Source of the DNA: Macrothele yani
Lineage: Eukaryota > Arthropoda > Arachnida > Araneae > Macrothelidae
DNA length: 64,000 bases
NCBI GenBank assembly: GCA_039090855.1
Contig: CM076990.1
Coordinates: forward strand, 203,365,232 to 203,429,231
Direction of reading: 5' to 3'
The number at the start of each line of letters is the position of its first letter. The stretch's first letter is position 1. This document shows positions 53,537-64,000 of this stretch, piece by piece. Under the pieces are notes generated by a model. The model saw only the letters and a program-made list of their open reading frames with translations. It did no database searches and had not been told where the DNA came from. Made by a program: the position numbers and the translations under genes.

Positions 53537-54900
53537 TAAATAGCCATCTCTTTTGAAAGAATTAGCTTTAATGAACTGATACTCTATGAAAAACAGGAAC
53601 AGATTACAAATGCTGGTAGAATGGGTGCATCCCATAGGAATCTCATTTACTTGCTTGTAAAATTTATTGCAGAAAAGGACAAAATTGTTTTTGATGCAGC
53701 TATTTAACATTGTTAGTGAGGAACTTTCAGAAATAATATTAGACCTCAAATTCTACAAATAGCGATTTAAGGGTGCAAATAATATTGTCTATCGGGAGGC
53801 AGGTGTACATATTTTTCAAGTCATAACTATTAATATTTACAGGCTTAATTCCAAGGATGTCAGAAATTACTTCGGTATTGCTATTAATAATCCAAAAATC
53901 CTTACAGGTTAAATTAGTGCTAGATTTTACATGCTTTAAGACCTGCTTCAAAACAGATTCAAAATACTGATTTATTACTCTCTTATGACTTTTTGTCCCA
54001 CTAGCTATGAACCGAAATTTCCCCGGTTCCTTATGAAATTTTGCAGTAGCGAAAGGATAAGGAAATTCAGGTTCATAGCCCTTCGCTAACCTAAGCCCAA
54101 GCTGTTTGTGGAACGCCCTGAACTTGTTAGCAAGTTCTTTACGTGATTCAGAATCAGGGAGATAGGCAACCTGGTTATTTAGTTCACTTTTAACTAAGTC
54201 AAAATACAATTTCTTACAAATGATGGCAAAGTTATTATTGGCTTTATCAGTGGTGGTAAAAATGTACTCTTTTTATAGACTATAAAAAGACTACTTCAAT
54301 GCATTAGAGAAAATAAGGCTATTATCATGTGACATTTTTAAGTTAGGTAAATTTACATGGAATTCTTGCAAAATTTTGCATTTCCATTCAGCAAAGGACT
54401 CGACTGGCAGATTGTGGGCCAGGCTAGTTTTAACTATATACTTGTTTAAATCCTGACAAAAGTCAAACTCAATTCTCTCTTTAGAGATGTGGAAGGAGGG
54501 CCTGAACTTTGCGTCAAATCCCAAAAGCCTCCTAAGACTGGGGTTATTAATAAAATCTAAATTACCAGTAACAACATGATTGTAGAAGTTGTCGAAAAAA
54601 ACCGTACCCTGGTATTTACTATAATCACATCTCATAGCAAAGTTGGCTTCATTGAGGCATGTGACTTGTAACTTTTTACACTGGAACCTAAAGTTTTAAC
54701 ATATTTAAACTAACAACTGTTTGATGTTTAGGAAAGGGGAAACTGCTAGCATTATTGTGAAATAGTTTTCTAATTTTGAGAGAATCATTGTATTTATTAA
54801 GGAATCTAATAGTAATGCAGTTTTGGGAGACAGGTTTTGAGGATATTTGAAAAAGGACTGGCTGAAAAATGAAAATGGCATTCTATAAGTGGCATGCAAA

Positions 54901-55345
54901 AGGTTCCGCCGTTTTTAGGAGAAAGGAGACAGGAACTATCAGGAAACCAGTACATGTTTATTCAACGAAATATTGGCCGTTAGGATCAATGACCTTTTGC
55001 CATTTTTCAGACAACAAATGAATGCCCCATTGTCATTGCAATGTATATACCATCATGTTTTTAACAGTTTTGTATTATTTCCCAGTGAGATGCCCAATAC
55101 TGTACGTCTCCCTGTGATAGAAGGACTCGGGTTATGAAGAGAGTGAAAGATACTCGAGTTCTGTGATGGAAGAACTCGGGTGTGCTTCACTCACACTTTT
55201 CCCTAAATTAAACATGAATAACAAACAGTGCCTCAAATGAATTGTATCGACCGCCATGCCTGGCTTCGTGTACGAAATGACAGCACTGGTCGCCGGCCGG
55301 TTAGACCCCTACAGCGCCTGCTAGCGGGAGCGGCGGAAAATTTTG
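54901..55345 (-). mobile_element. Mariner-L, internally deleted
   Basis: The reverse strand near 55040-54950 reads a mariner C-terminus (HLLSEKWQKVIDPNGQYF, stop). The ends carry GGTTCCGCCG (54902) and CGGCGGAAAATTTTGCAT (55331), loosely inverted. Most of the transposase is gone. It lies against the 5' end of the Penelope fragment. Confidence 0.55.
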
Positions 55346-55493
55346 CATACCCCTAATACATGGAGTTTTCAAGGGCAACGCATGTACAACATTCTGAGGA
55401 AATTCCAAATGTTTTCGAAACGACATTTTCGAAAAATGTCCAAACAGTAAGGGTTAACATGTTCTGCATAACTGAACACAAGATTCCTGCTAC

Positions 55494-55662
55494 GGGGTTC
55501 AACAACCACCGTGAGCAACTCGATAGGTTACAAGCATTCGCCCATCCCAAACTTAACATCACTGATTTCAGGGAAGGGAGAGAGCCTGTTGCGTACGACA
55601 AACACCACGTCCACGCCCCACCGGGATTTGACAACAGGACCTCAGACCATCTTGGACAAATA
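55494..55662 (-). repeat. SINE split by Tc1-I, left part
   Basis: Tail side of the main SINE (CAACCACCGTGAGCAACTCG, 55503) down to a decayed B box (CGGGATTTGACAAC). The tRNA-side remainder resumes at 56884-56925 after Tc1-I. It is in the position equivalent to the 13295-13500 SINE before copy 2. Confidence 0.85.
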
Positions 55663-56881
55663 CACTGTCTACCAAAAAGTAATTGGACACCCCTGCAATC
55701 GACGATATCTGCGGTCCTGATACACGTCACGGCCGCCGCCGTTAAATATCGTGTGGGAAACAACAACGCAGCCAGTCGCATGCAAGCTGCCACGCAGTTC
55801 GGAGCTCTCTGATCTCTAGAAAGGTGTAATCGTCGGGTATCACAGAAATGGCCGATCCATACGTGACATATCCAGCGAGTTGAAGTACCCAAAATCGATA
55901 GTGGCCTACGTGATTGGCAAGTGGAAGATGAGAGGTGACTGTCGTAATGTGCCCTGACCCGGCAGACCTACTAAACTGGGAGTTAGAGACCGACGGGTGC
56001 TGGCCAGAGAAATTCGGAAGAACCGCACCAAAACGATGGGCCACATCCGCGAGGAGTTTCAACAGGCATCCGGGAGTATTCTTTCGATGAATACCATCCG
56101 TAAGGAAGCCCATTTGCTCTGTTATCATGGACGTGCTGCCGCCCACAAGCCTTTGATCATCAAGTCCAATAGCGCTGCTCGGCTAACGTGGTGCGAAGAA
56201 CGTCGACAGTGGACCGTTGAACAGTGAAAACAGGTTCTCTGGAGCGATGAATGAAGGTTCACCCTCTACCGTTCGGATGGCAGGGTCTGGGTTTGGCGTC
56301 TGCCTGGAGAACGCCTCCTGCAGGAATGTATTGTGCCAACTGTGAAGTTCGGCGGCGATGGAATTAGGCTATGGGGGTGTTTCTCTTGGTATGGCACGGG
56401 ACCCTTGGTCGCAATTCCTGGTAGATTCAACGCCGAGACCTACTGCACCAATTTGGATGAACATGCTCTTCCTACGTTGTGGCAGTTTTACGGGGTGGAC
56501 CCATGTTACTTTCAGGATGACAATGCCACCTGTCATGTTGCGAGGTCCACCATGGCTTGTTATGGTGACAATGGGGTTAATCGAATGAACTGGCCTTCGC
56601 AGAGCCCAGACCTTAACCCTATCGGGGACCTCTGGGACGAGTTGGAACGTCGACTTAAGGGGTGCACCCACCGTCCGAAATCGGTGAAGAAACTGACTTG
56701 TCTTCCCCAAGCCGAGTGGAAGAAAATACCTCTAGCCGTCGTACAACGTCTGGTTGAGAGTATGTCCCGGAGGGTCGCAGCTGTAATCGCCGCTCGTGGA
56801 GGCTCCACCAACTATTGAAGGTGAAAAAACTTCGTTTTCCTTTGCTATCACAGGTGTCCAATTACTTGTTGGTAGATAGTG
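55663..56881 (+). mobile_element. Tc1-I, 1,219-bp Tc1-like transposon inside a SINE
   Basis: TA-flanked inverted ends CACTGTCTACCAAAAAGTAA and (right) TTACTTGTTGGTAGATAGTG. It splits a SINE, whose two parts flank it. Confidence 0.95.
55830..56818 (+). pseudogene. Tc1-I transposase
   Basis: The N-terminal third (55830-55995) is frame-broken. From 55997 a single frame runs to the stop at 56816-56818 with two TGA codons, both at expected Trp positions (about 56226, after TVEQ, and about 56250, after SDE). First Asp present (LWSDE), second in FQDDNATCH, third in SQSPDLNPIGDLWDELE. Ends ARGGSTNY. Close to intact in its catalytic half but not translatable. Confidence 0.85.
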
Positions 56882-56883
56882 TA

Positions 56884-56925
56884 GTTTGAAGTGAGCGCTT
56901 AGACGACTGCGGCACCGGAGCAGCA
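56884..56925 (-). repeat. SINE split by Tc1-I, right (tRNA-head) part
   Basis: Contains the complement of the A-box region (GACTGCGGCACCGG). Completes the SINE at 55494-55662. Confidence 0.8.
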
Positions 56926-57011
56926 AAAAAACCTCCCAGACGTGCTTTGCGTAATTATTTGAAAACGTGATGCTACTAGTTGTTCGTCTCCGCTCCTTTT
57001 ATTCGTCTCAC

Positions 57012-57233
57012 ATTTCTTTTTTGGATTGATTGGAGGTTTAACGACCACCGTGAGCAACTCAGTGGGCTATAAGCAGTCGCCCATCCCTAATTTAGGGCCA
57101 CTGGTTCTAGGGAAGGGATAGATCCAAGGCCATAAGATAAAAACAACATCCATGCCTCACGGGATTCGAACCCGGACCCATCTCGGACGAATGACCAGAA
57201 GCCATCGCTTAGGCCACTGCGCTACCGGGGCGG
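57012..57233 (-). repeat. tRNA-derived SINE in the 5' flank of copy 3
   Basis: Reverse copy, tail GACCACCGTGAGCAACTCAG, B box complement GGATTCGAACCC and A-box complement GCGCTACCGG. Flanked by GTCTCACAT / GTCTCAGAT, a target duplication. Absent at the matching place before copy 2 (13590), so it inserted after the duplication. Confidence 0.92.
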
Positions 57234-57315
57234 CGTCTCAGATTTAGTATGGCAATCAATGTTTCTGAATCGATTCTGATAAAATTCGGCATGTTGAACC
57301 TTCATGAATATCAGA

Positions 57316-57464
57316 AATTATACTTACTGTACACCAAACAGAGGTCATCGCTCTTTCCACGTTAATAAGTGAGTCAGGGGGAAATTCTCATCGGGAAAGA
57401 GCGATGACTTCTGTTTGGTGTTCCTGATCTACTTCGAGTGTATGAATTAATTATACTTACTGTA
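57316..57464. mobile_element. 117-bp hairpin insertion with 16-bp target duplication
   Basis: The 16 bases AATTATACTTACTGTA occur at 57316-57331 and 57449-57464. Between them are about 28-bp arms, CACCAAACAGAGGTCATCGC and its near-complement GCGATGACTTCTGTTTGGTG, around a loop of about 35 bases, then a 26-base tail. Copy 2 has only one target copy and no hairpin (about 13665). The long duplication suggests retroposition rather than a cut-and-paste MITE. Confidence 0.85.
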
Positions 57465-57930
57465 GTTATTCATAATGGCGGAGGACCAGAATGTTCGCGT
57501 AAAGATTGGGTGAAACCTCCCGCTGAATGAACCTACAGAAAATATTTCATCTACCCTGATCTGTGAAAAGCGCTCTAGTTTTATGAAAGAAACAGGCAAA
57601 TTAAAGAAGTATGGTTAATAAGCAACACAACGACTGACGTGAGAGCAAGGCAGCAAGAGACCACGGGTGTCTTAATACACAGTTACGCTGAGGCAACCTG
57701 GATACATGTAGTTCAACATATTACAACACTTTGAACCTCAACTATGTAACATTTTGTTCCGCCGGTGAGGATACCAATACGGCATACAGAAAAGCATACA
57801 GAAGAGCCTTCACAAATTTAAAATATTTGGATTTTTGAGTTTACGGTTCTCATTACAATCATTAATGTATATCATTATTATCATTTGTTTCCTACATTAT
57901 GGCTTTTATTTGTTTAGATCTGGAACCCAG
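57465..57930 (+). other. 5' leader region of sulfotransferase copy 3
   Basis: Aligns with 13690-14360. It ends in a pyrimidine-rich tract and TTTGTTTAG at 57910-57918, a conserved probable 3' splice site. The in-frame extension upstream of 57931 (32 codons with a hydrophobic stretch) is not conserved in copy 2, where the frame has stops. Confidence 0.65.
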
Positions 57931-58890
57931 ATGGAAACTAGAGGAAAACTAACTCCTTTTTATCAGGACGTGGATGGATTTCGCATCCCTGGACGTTTCT
58001 CTGTTGATGCATATCGTTCAGCTCTATCTTACAAACCCCGCCCAGATGACATATTCATCGTTACATATCCTAAGTGCGGAACGACATGGGTTCAGAGCAT
58101 AGTAACCTGCATCTTCAAAAATGGTAAGCCCTTCGAAAGCGCCCTTGAATTTTTAACCCGGACACCATTCCTGGAAATGACAGGCGTCGAAGCAGCAGAG
58201 ACAATGAAGAGACCGGGTGCATTAAAAGTTCATTTACCATTTCACCTGACTCCGTACAGCCCGGACGCAAAGTACATATTTATAGCGAGGAACCCGAAGG
58301 ATTGCTGCGTATCCTTCTACCATCACACCAAATCGATGCCGGGATATAAATTTGCCGATGGAGAATTTGATGTCTATTTCGAGCTCTTCTTAAATGGTGA
58401 GGTAGACTTCGGAGATTACTACGACACCCTTCTGTCCTGGTACGAGCACAGAGATGACCCTAATGTGCTCTTCATTACTTATGAGCAACTCAAAGAGGAC
58501 ATTGAGAAATACGTCCTAGAGATAGCAGGATTCATTGGTGCTAAGTACCGAAAAGAACTGGAAAAGGACCCAGAGCTCCTGAAAAAAGTAATCAAACACA
58601 GCAGCTTCGATTACATGAAGGAATCTCTCAACCGGCATCTTGCCGAGCTGTCCATTCTTCCTAAGGAAGTAATCGCGAGTAATCCTGATCTGCCGGTTGG
58701 AATCAGGAAAATGTTCACATCGAGCAATGTAATGTTCGATTCAGACGCTTCTGGGAAATTTGTGAGGAAAGGTATTGTTGGTGATTGGAGAAACCACTTC
58801 TCGGAAAAACAAAATGAACGCTTCGAAAACAAATACCGCGAAAGAACTGCAGGGACCAATATTCCCGAGTTTTGGAAGAAGTATATGTGA
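57931..58890 (+). CDS. Cytosolic sulfotransferase, intact (copy 3)
   Basis: 319 residues, typical for the cytosolic family (about 290-320). It transfers sulfate from PAPS to a small hydroxyl or amine acceptor; the acceptor cannot be told from sequence. Motifs: 5'-phosphosulfate loop YPKCGTTWVQ (46-55), catalytic His101 in KVHLPF, 3'-phosphate site ARNPKDCCVSFYHH (119-132; Arg120, Ser128), and C-terminal RKGIVGDWRNHF (279-290). A DFGDYYDTLLSWYEHRDDPN stretch (159-178) is characteristic of arthropod, especially chelicerate, members. The start is chosen because it matches copy 2 and lies just after a conserved splice acceptor; the upstream in-frame ATG (57835) is not conserved. No introns. The only complete host gene in the window. 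Confidence 0.95.
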   Translation: METRGKLTPFYQDVDGFRIPGRFSVDAYRSALSYKPRPDDIFIVTYPKCGTTWVQSIVTCIFKNGKPFESALEFLTRTPFLEMTGVEAAETMKRPGALKVHLPFHLTPYSPDAKYIFIARNPKDCCVSFYHHTKSMPGYKFADGEFDVYFELFLNGEVDFGDYYDTLLSWYEHRDDPNVLFITYEQLKEDIEKYVLEIAGFIGAKYRKELEKDPELLKKVIKHSSFDYMKESLNRHLAELSILPKEVIASNPDLPVGIRKMFTSSNVMFDSDASGKFVRKGIVGDWRNHFSEKQNERFENKYRERTAGTNIPEFWKKYM

Positions 58891-60780
58891 ATTTGTAGCG
58901 TGATTTGGAAATGAATTTCTGAAATCTAGTTACGTAATTTAAATTTTTCGTTTTATGTCTATTCAGTATAGTTTAATACTTTTAATACAGGAATTAATTT
59001 GACACATTCTGCCGTTTCTGTGTTAATTTAGACTGACATTCCTTTCCATGAAAAATTTAAATCTGGCGTGTGAGATTATTTTTAATAGAAATAGGTAAGC
59101 CAAACTGGAGTATGTGTCGTAAGTTTGGATTACGAGCTGTGGTTTTAAAAGAAGACTGTTAATTGATTATTAAAAAACTTTCTTTTTAAATTCGTGCCTA
59201 GCTATTTTACTAATTTATGATGGAAATAACACCTCACTTCTCTCCCTGCCAAAATTTTATGAAGAAATCTAGCGTGCCTTAAAAAACATCTTTTCTTTAA
59301 TGGGTGTTGGAGAAAAATCGGTTTCATCTATAACTGTTCTTTTGGTTTCATTTTATCAACCAGTAGGTATTTTTTCGAATTGCAAATGAAGTCTACATCA
59401 GGTAAGTACGCTATTTTTTATATTACAGAAAAAAACATTCAGAATAAAAGAACCTGCGTCAACCTAGATGGCTAATGAGAAAAAGTAACGCAACCGTGAG
59501 GATATCTATGCAAGAAACAAAATCTGCACTGTCAACAGAATAAACGAGAATAACTCTGATTAACAAAGTATCAGGTGTTATTCATACAGTTTCATGACCT
59601 TTACACGCACCGTTGTTTACATGCAGTTGCTTCGATTTGCATAAAAACGTGCTGATCATGATGATTTGTCTTTTCGATGTGTGGGGATTACCTTTGGTTG
59701 CAGCAATCTGCATCTGTTAATTGTGTCTTTTTAAGAAATTCCGAGTTAATTGTTTGAAGTATTTCCATCTTGCTGTTCTAAAGTGAAGTACATACTAAGT
59801 TGTTCGTCTCGACGAGATTGATGAAATAAACTTGGTCTTTGAATTTAGTAAGTAATCTGTATCTACCGATTTCTTGAATTCTGGACCGTTTTCTTTGCAG
59901 TGTTTAATAAGAGATTTTACGAATGCCAATTTAAATTTGCAGCTTATATCAGCAACGATACGGATTAAAATACTAAAAACATGACATCGAATTTTTGGAT
60001 GTAATGAGCAGGTCTTTTGAATCCTTTGGAAGTGAATTAAGTTTATAAAGTTTATTAAAAGTCAATGCAACCTGTCAGAAAATATCAACCCGGCGTTCTG
60101 CAATCGATAAAGCATCCAGAAAGAGAGACAGCTATTGAAAATTAACAAGTTAGTAACATTATGCAATGCATTGATTATGATACACTTTCCAACATACCAG
60201 AAATCATTACTCAAGTTATGAGGATAATGGCTGTAGAATAAATCTCGCTATTATGTCCTGACCTTTGACCTCGTGTCACCCATTTTTAACAGGGTTGATT
60301 CCCAGGTGTTCCCCTACCACATACTGAAATTTCATCGAAATCGAAAGATGTTTACGCAAGTTATGACGCACAAGGGCAATGGAATGGATTCCGCTCCTAT
60401 GTCTTGACCTTTGACCCCATTTCGCCCATTTCAGCAGGGTTCGTCTCCAGGTGGTCCCCTACCACATACTAAAAGGTCATCGAAATCGAACCATTTTTAC
60501 GCGAGTTATCGTGCGGACAGACGGATAAAGCTGCAGCATATACGCTTCTTTAACCTACGGTTGGAAAGCGTAAACAAATGGCGCACAGAAAAACTCCTGA
60601 TGGCAGAAGGAAAGCAAAGGAGACAAACAAATTTTCAAATCGAACAGTTAAAAGAAGAAATATAGAAGGAAACATGATATAATTCTACGCCTCTTGGCGT
60701 AGAATTAGAGAAAGTTGTATTAGAGAAAGTTGTATAATTATGAGAAAGTTGTATAATGGGAAATAATTTTGCATAATGGG
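58891..60780. other. 3' flank of sulfotransferase copy 3
   Basis: Aligns with 195-2900 without mariner-1, so it shows the empty site of that element (about 59325). Between 60230 and 60510 it holds two diverged copies of a piece with TGACCTTTGACCYC...CCCATTT and CAGGTG.TCCCCTACCACATAC (60256 and 60405). No gene. Confidence 0.7.
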
Positions 60781-60784
60781 AAAC

Positions 60785-61100
60785 GCATAGCAGTTTGACA
60801 CGCTACAAGACAACAATCAATGCATTGTGTTACGGCTGTGATGTGCATTGCTATCAGACAGCCGGTTCGTCTTGGAGTGATACAGTCCTCTAATGCTGTC
60901 CTGGAATATCTGGGATACAGCAGTATTCTCGGGGGTCCGAGGAGAGCCTTCTAAGCATCGTCCAGTGAGGTCCCATATATGCTCAATGGGTAATAGATCT
61001 GGAGATCTCGTTGACCATCGAAGTTAAGACATCTCTTGTGGGCACACTCGGGAGATGCCAGCGCTATGTAGTCGAACGTTTTCTTGCTAGAAAATGGCCT
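60785..61100 (-). pseudogene. Old Tc1-like transposase remnant, copy in unit 3
   Basis: Third copy of the remnant at 5400-5715 (GTGATACAGTCCTCTAATGC at 60887). Same position relative to the gene. Confidence 0.65.
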
Positions 61101-61235
61101 GCGGGATGCCATACATATATATCACTTTGCTGTTCTCTGATATTCAGAGTTTAGCTCCTCAAAAAAAGTACGTCTGCCAGATTAATGTTTAAATTTTGGA
61201 CTTAGATTTTACTTACTGTTCATGTATAAAATGTC

Positions 61236-62715
61236 TCCATTTACAGCAATCCTAGCATACAGCTCGAGCTCCACTGACATCCATCACACGACGCACACAA
61301 GACCTTTTGTACTTCATAGTCATAATCTTTTCTCATGCAGACATTCCTGAATCTGGCCTTTCCACGATTTCCTGGGCCTTTCTCTACCTTTCGTTTCTGC
61401 CACTTCGGCTGAAAAATTATCTTAGTAAGCATCTCATCACTCAGTCTTTTAACATGGCCAAACCACCTAAGAATATTAGTCTCCACCTTACTAACAACAT
61501 TTTGCCTCACATTACACAACTGAAACACATCTTCATTCATCTCATGATCACAGCGATTCTTGGCACAAACCATCCGTAAGTAACGCATCTCTCCAGGACA
61601 CAAATGACTGCTATGTTTTTTCTGCGGTACCCAGGTTCCACTGCCGTATATCAGAGTAGGAACAATCGCACTTTCATAGACAGTCATTCGGGACTTCCTT
61701 GAGAATCTAACATTAATTGGAAATCCTCCTAAAGAAGCTATGACTTTCAATGAAGAGTTCACTCGCTTACTAAATTCACCATCTAATGTGTTCTCTTAGT
61801 CAAATATGCTTCCCAAATACACAAATTCGTTCACCTGGTGAATCACTGTGCCATTTAGAGTTATATTGCGTTCAGTGCTGACAGTTTCTCGCTAGAAAAC
61901 CATAACTTTGGTTATTCCCTTATTTATACTCAGTTTGAATTTCATAGAAACTTCATATATCCGGGAAAACATACCCTGCAACTCACTTTTGCTCTCTGCC
62001 AACAGGACTATGTCATCAGCATACAGGGATCTGCACATACGTAAATTACCAAGACATAAACAAGTATTGTCCATTTTGGCATCACGCACGCACGCATGCA
62101 TCCATAAATATATTAAACAATCATGGTGACATTACACAACCTCGTCTGATTCAAGTCCAATAGAGAACCATTTCCTTGCATCACCATTCACTCGTATACT
62201 TGCTCTATTGGCAGCATACATGGCTTTAACACCATTAAGTAGATTACCAGTAATACCATATTTATTCAGTACTTTCCACAGTATTTTCCTATTTATTCTG
62301 TCATCAAATTTCTCTAAATCTATGAAGGCAGCAAAAACTTTCTTACCAACAGCCAGATACCTTTCAATAATCCATGCGTAATGCAAAAATATGGTTAGTG
62401 CAGCCTTTACAAGGAATAAAACCACTCTGAACATCCCGCACTTTCTCTGATGTAAGACCTCGTACTTTTTCAATAATGACCTTGCCAAAAACTTTCCCTG
62501 GCACTCTCAGTAAGCTAATACCACGACATTTCTTGCATTCAGTCTGGTCACACTTTCCCTTATACAAAGGAACAATGATAGCATCCCTCCAATCCCGAGG
62601 GACCAATCCTAACTCCAAGCACAACTGGCAAATTTCAGTTAACCAGTCAATGACAGAGTCACCACCACAGTTCAACATCTCAGCTATTATGCCATCAAAT
62701 CCCGGAGTCTTACCA
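61236..62715 (-). pseudogene. LINE reverse transcriptase fragment, copy in unit 3
   Basis: Same 5'-truncated LINE as 5850-7320. On the reverse strand: CRGISLLRVPGKVFGKV (62678-62364), KVFAAFIDLEKFDDRINR (about 62330), SLYADDIVLLAES (about 62020, catalytic YADD) and the C-terminal tail (61762-61241, LRWFGHVKRLS). It has frame changes and keeps more of the RT centre than the unit-1 copy. Confidence 0.85.
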
Positions 62716-62729
62716 TTTTGAAGAGATTC

Positions 62730-63010
62730 AAAATGGCATCCACGTACCTCCGGGCTGTCACCGTGCCCATTCGGCTTTTTAGAGCCGACTGGCTATCGGA
62801 ACTAATGGCACCGTATTAGAAGATGCCCGGTTGGAGAGCAGTGTTCTGGCTGCTCACAGACAACAGTTGTATCCTACATGTTGCTATGTCATCGCTTGAC
62901 ATAGACTCGACAAACATCAGCACGGAGTCAGAATTGGGACGCATCGCTGAAAACCACACGGTGCCATTACTGTCCGCACGCACCTGCACTATGACACTTC
63001 TACAGCTGAG
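62730..63010 (-). pseudogene. Tc1-like remnant, copy in unit 3
   Basis: Pairs with 7340-7680. Reverse strand reads MGTVTARRYVDAIL. No 51-bp duplication here. Confidence 0.5.
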
Positions 63011-63240
63011 CTCGGCGTTGCCCTATGGTCAGTGATAGCCGACGCAATAACCCTCGGGAGCGCAAACTTGCCTCAGGGACCTGGGCTGGAAGCTACTGCT
63101 GCACTCATCCTATTCCCCGGACATTATCTCAAGGGACATCCAGCTTTTCCGATGGTGGCAGTATTTCCTACACAGACAGAGGTTCACCAACCGGGACGAT
63201 GTCGAATGCGCACTTACTCCACAATTCTACAGGAACGGTG
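63011..63240. other. Non-coding spacer
   Basis: Short open frames only; nothing recognised. Confidence 0.35.
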
Positions 63241-63600
63241 TCCAATATCATAAAGGAAAGCAGAAAAATTCTCACTTGAAATGACTGTTGATGGATCACA
63301 AAAATCTCTCCTACAGACATCGTTTCGATTATTGTTTCTCAAATTTCGAGAATCAAAAGAAAATCACTTATAAGTCTTGCTGACGTTATTAGAGTTAGAA
63401 GTAATCTTTTGGTGCATAACTCTTGAAAGAAGGCTAACAAAATAATGCAAAAACATTGTTAAAAAATTGGAGGATATTTTGATTTATTTTCAGTTGTCTC
63501 GGTTTGCCCAAATGATTGTTAAAATATTATAAACAGAAGGGGAAATAAAAACATTTCCAACACGTTTTGCACACCGTATGCGTTTTCAAGGGAAAAGATA
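63240..63600. repeat. Block Y, second copy
   Basis: Aligns with 28180-28747 but lacks the internal 120-bp and 30-bp repeats, so it represents the simpler state. Confidence 0.75.
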
Positions 63601-63902
63601 ATTAATGCCATTCGTAAATATTAATAAAGGAAAACAGCTTTTTCATTAGTGTTGATTTGAATTTCTGGGTTGCTTGTGCGATCTACTGAATCATTTTCAA
63701 ATCTTTTACGCTTATTTTTTAAAGAGAGCTATAACATATAAAGTATGGAGAGGAGTTTAACGTCTTTTGAAATAACGACTCCATCGTCTTTGACCTCACA
63801 ATTTCTGCCCCAAAACTGAAAGTTAATAATCTTGTGCTGTATGCAGTGTAAGAGAAATCAAGAACGGTTGTATTTTTGATATTATTACGGTACCATTGTT
63901 TT
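63601..63902. other. Non-coding spacer
   Basis: AT-rich; nothing recognised. Confidence 0.35.
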
Positions 63903-64000
63903 AATTAGGGGTTTAACGACCACAGTGAGCAGGCTATAAGCAGAGAGCAAGAGAAACACAACATCCATGCCTTACTGGGATTCGAACCCGGACCCCATCA
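63903..64000 (-). repeat. tRNA-derived SINE, cut by window end
   Basis: Starts AGGGGTTTAACGACCACAGT, has an internal deletion in the tail, then B-box complement GGATTCGAACCC. The head lies beyond the window. Confidence 0.85.

Larger units (their letters stand above)
51746..54900 (-). pseudogene. Penelope-like reverse transcriptase, split by Tc1-B
   Basis: Reverse-strand reading in order: N-terminal region (54899-54705, 54635-54291), RT segments FPYPFATAKFHKEPGKFRF and SYDLKNMYTCLP (54209-53739), EIPMGCTHSTSICNLFL (about 53630), then, beyond the Tc1 insert, RYIDDLLCLNN with the catalytic YxDD (about 52110-52075) and a downstream ELEFLDL block (about 51990). Frames change several times. No GIY-YIG domain follows on this side; a fragment carrying one is at 19290-19925. 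Inactive. Confidence 0.8.

Noticed and set aside
57835..57930. N-terminal membrane anchor on sulfotransferase copy 3
   Set aside because: The upstream in-frame stretch crosses a conserved splice acceptor and is closed by stops in copy 2; cytosolic sulfotransferases start near METRGKL.

Overview
This window is a transposon-packed stretch of an animal nuclear genome, most likely an arthropod and probably a chelicerate. That placement is inference: the sulfotransferases resemble the cytosolic type expanded in ticks, spiders and scorpions, and the Tc1/mariner, RTE, Penelope and Ty3/gypsy mix suits arthropods. No bacterial, organellar or rRNA feature was seen, and there is no genuine tRNA gene.

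The only host-type genes are three copies of one intronless-CDS sulfotransferase, all on the + strand. Copy 1 is cut by the window edge (its 3' end is at 1-194). Copy 2 (14361-15320) is full length but broken by one nonsense codon. Copy 3 (57931-58890) is intact, 319 codons. The copies share 5' flank, 3' flank and old embedded transposon remnants, so the locus is an old tandem array. Later insertions stretched the gene-to-gene spacing to about 15 kb and about 43 kb. Further paired blocks (8.0-12.8 with 30-31.5 kb; 20-24.5 with 49-51.7 kb; 28.2-28.7 with 63.2-63.6 kb) extend the duplication history.

Layout: 0-2.9 kb copy 1 end and flank with mariner-1; 2.9-4.15 kb diverged tandem repeats; 4.2-9.4 kb mariner-2, an old Tc1 remnant, a reverse-strand LINE fragment and mariner-3; 10.6-12.4 kb mariner-4, whose left terminal repeat has become a 14-unit satellite; 13.3-17.8 kb copy 2 with a 1,539-bp Tc1 element in its 3' flank; 18-20 kb Tc1 and a Penelope fragment with a GIY-YIG domain; 21.2-24.15 kb a nearly full-length RTE LINE; 24.7-25.0 kb a 290-bp MITE; 26.1-27.0 kb a minisatellite carrying SINEs; 28.7-33 kb two more Tc1 elements; 34.7-43.6 kb a Tc1 element holding a very young LTR retrotransposon; 44.4-47.3 kb a 108-bp coding-like array split by a 2.2-kb TG...CA insertion; 47.3-55.3 kb degraded mariners, a Tc1 element, and a Penelope RT split by another Tc1; 55.5-58.9 kb SINEs, Tc1 and copy 3; 59-64 kb copy 3 flank, LINE fragment and a SINE at the edge.

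The most striking element is the LTR retrotransposon at 35285-42644. It has Ty3/gypsy-type protein domains, but the integrase lies before the reverse transcriptase and RNase H in one continuous reading frame (gag-PR-IN-RT-RH). That order is normal for Ty1/copia and is known among Ty3/gypsy elements in the Gmr1-like group. Its two 801-bp LTRs appear to differ at one base, so it inserted very recently.
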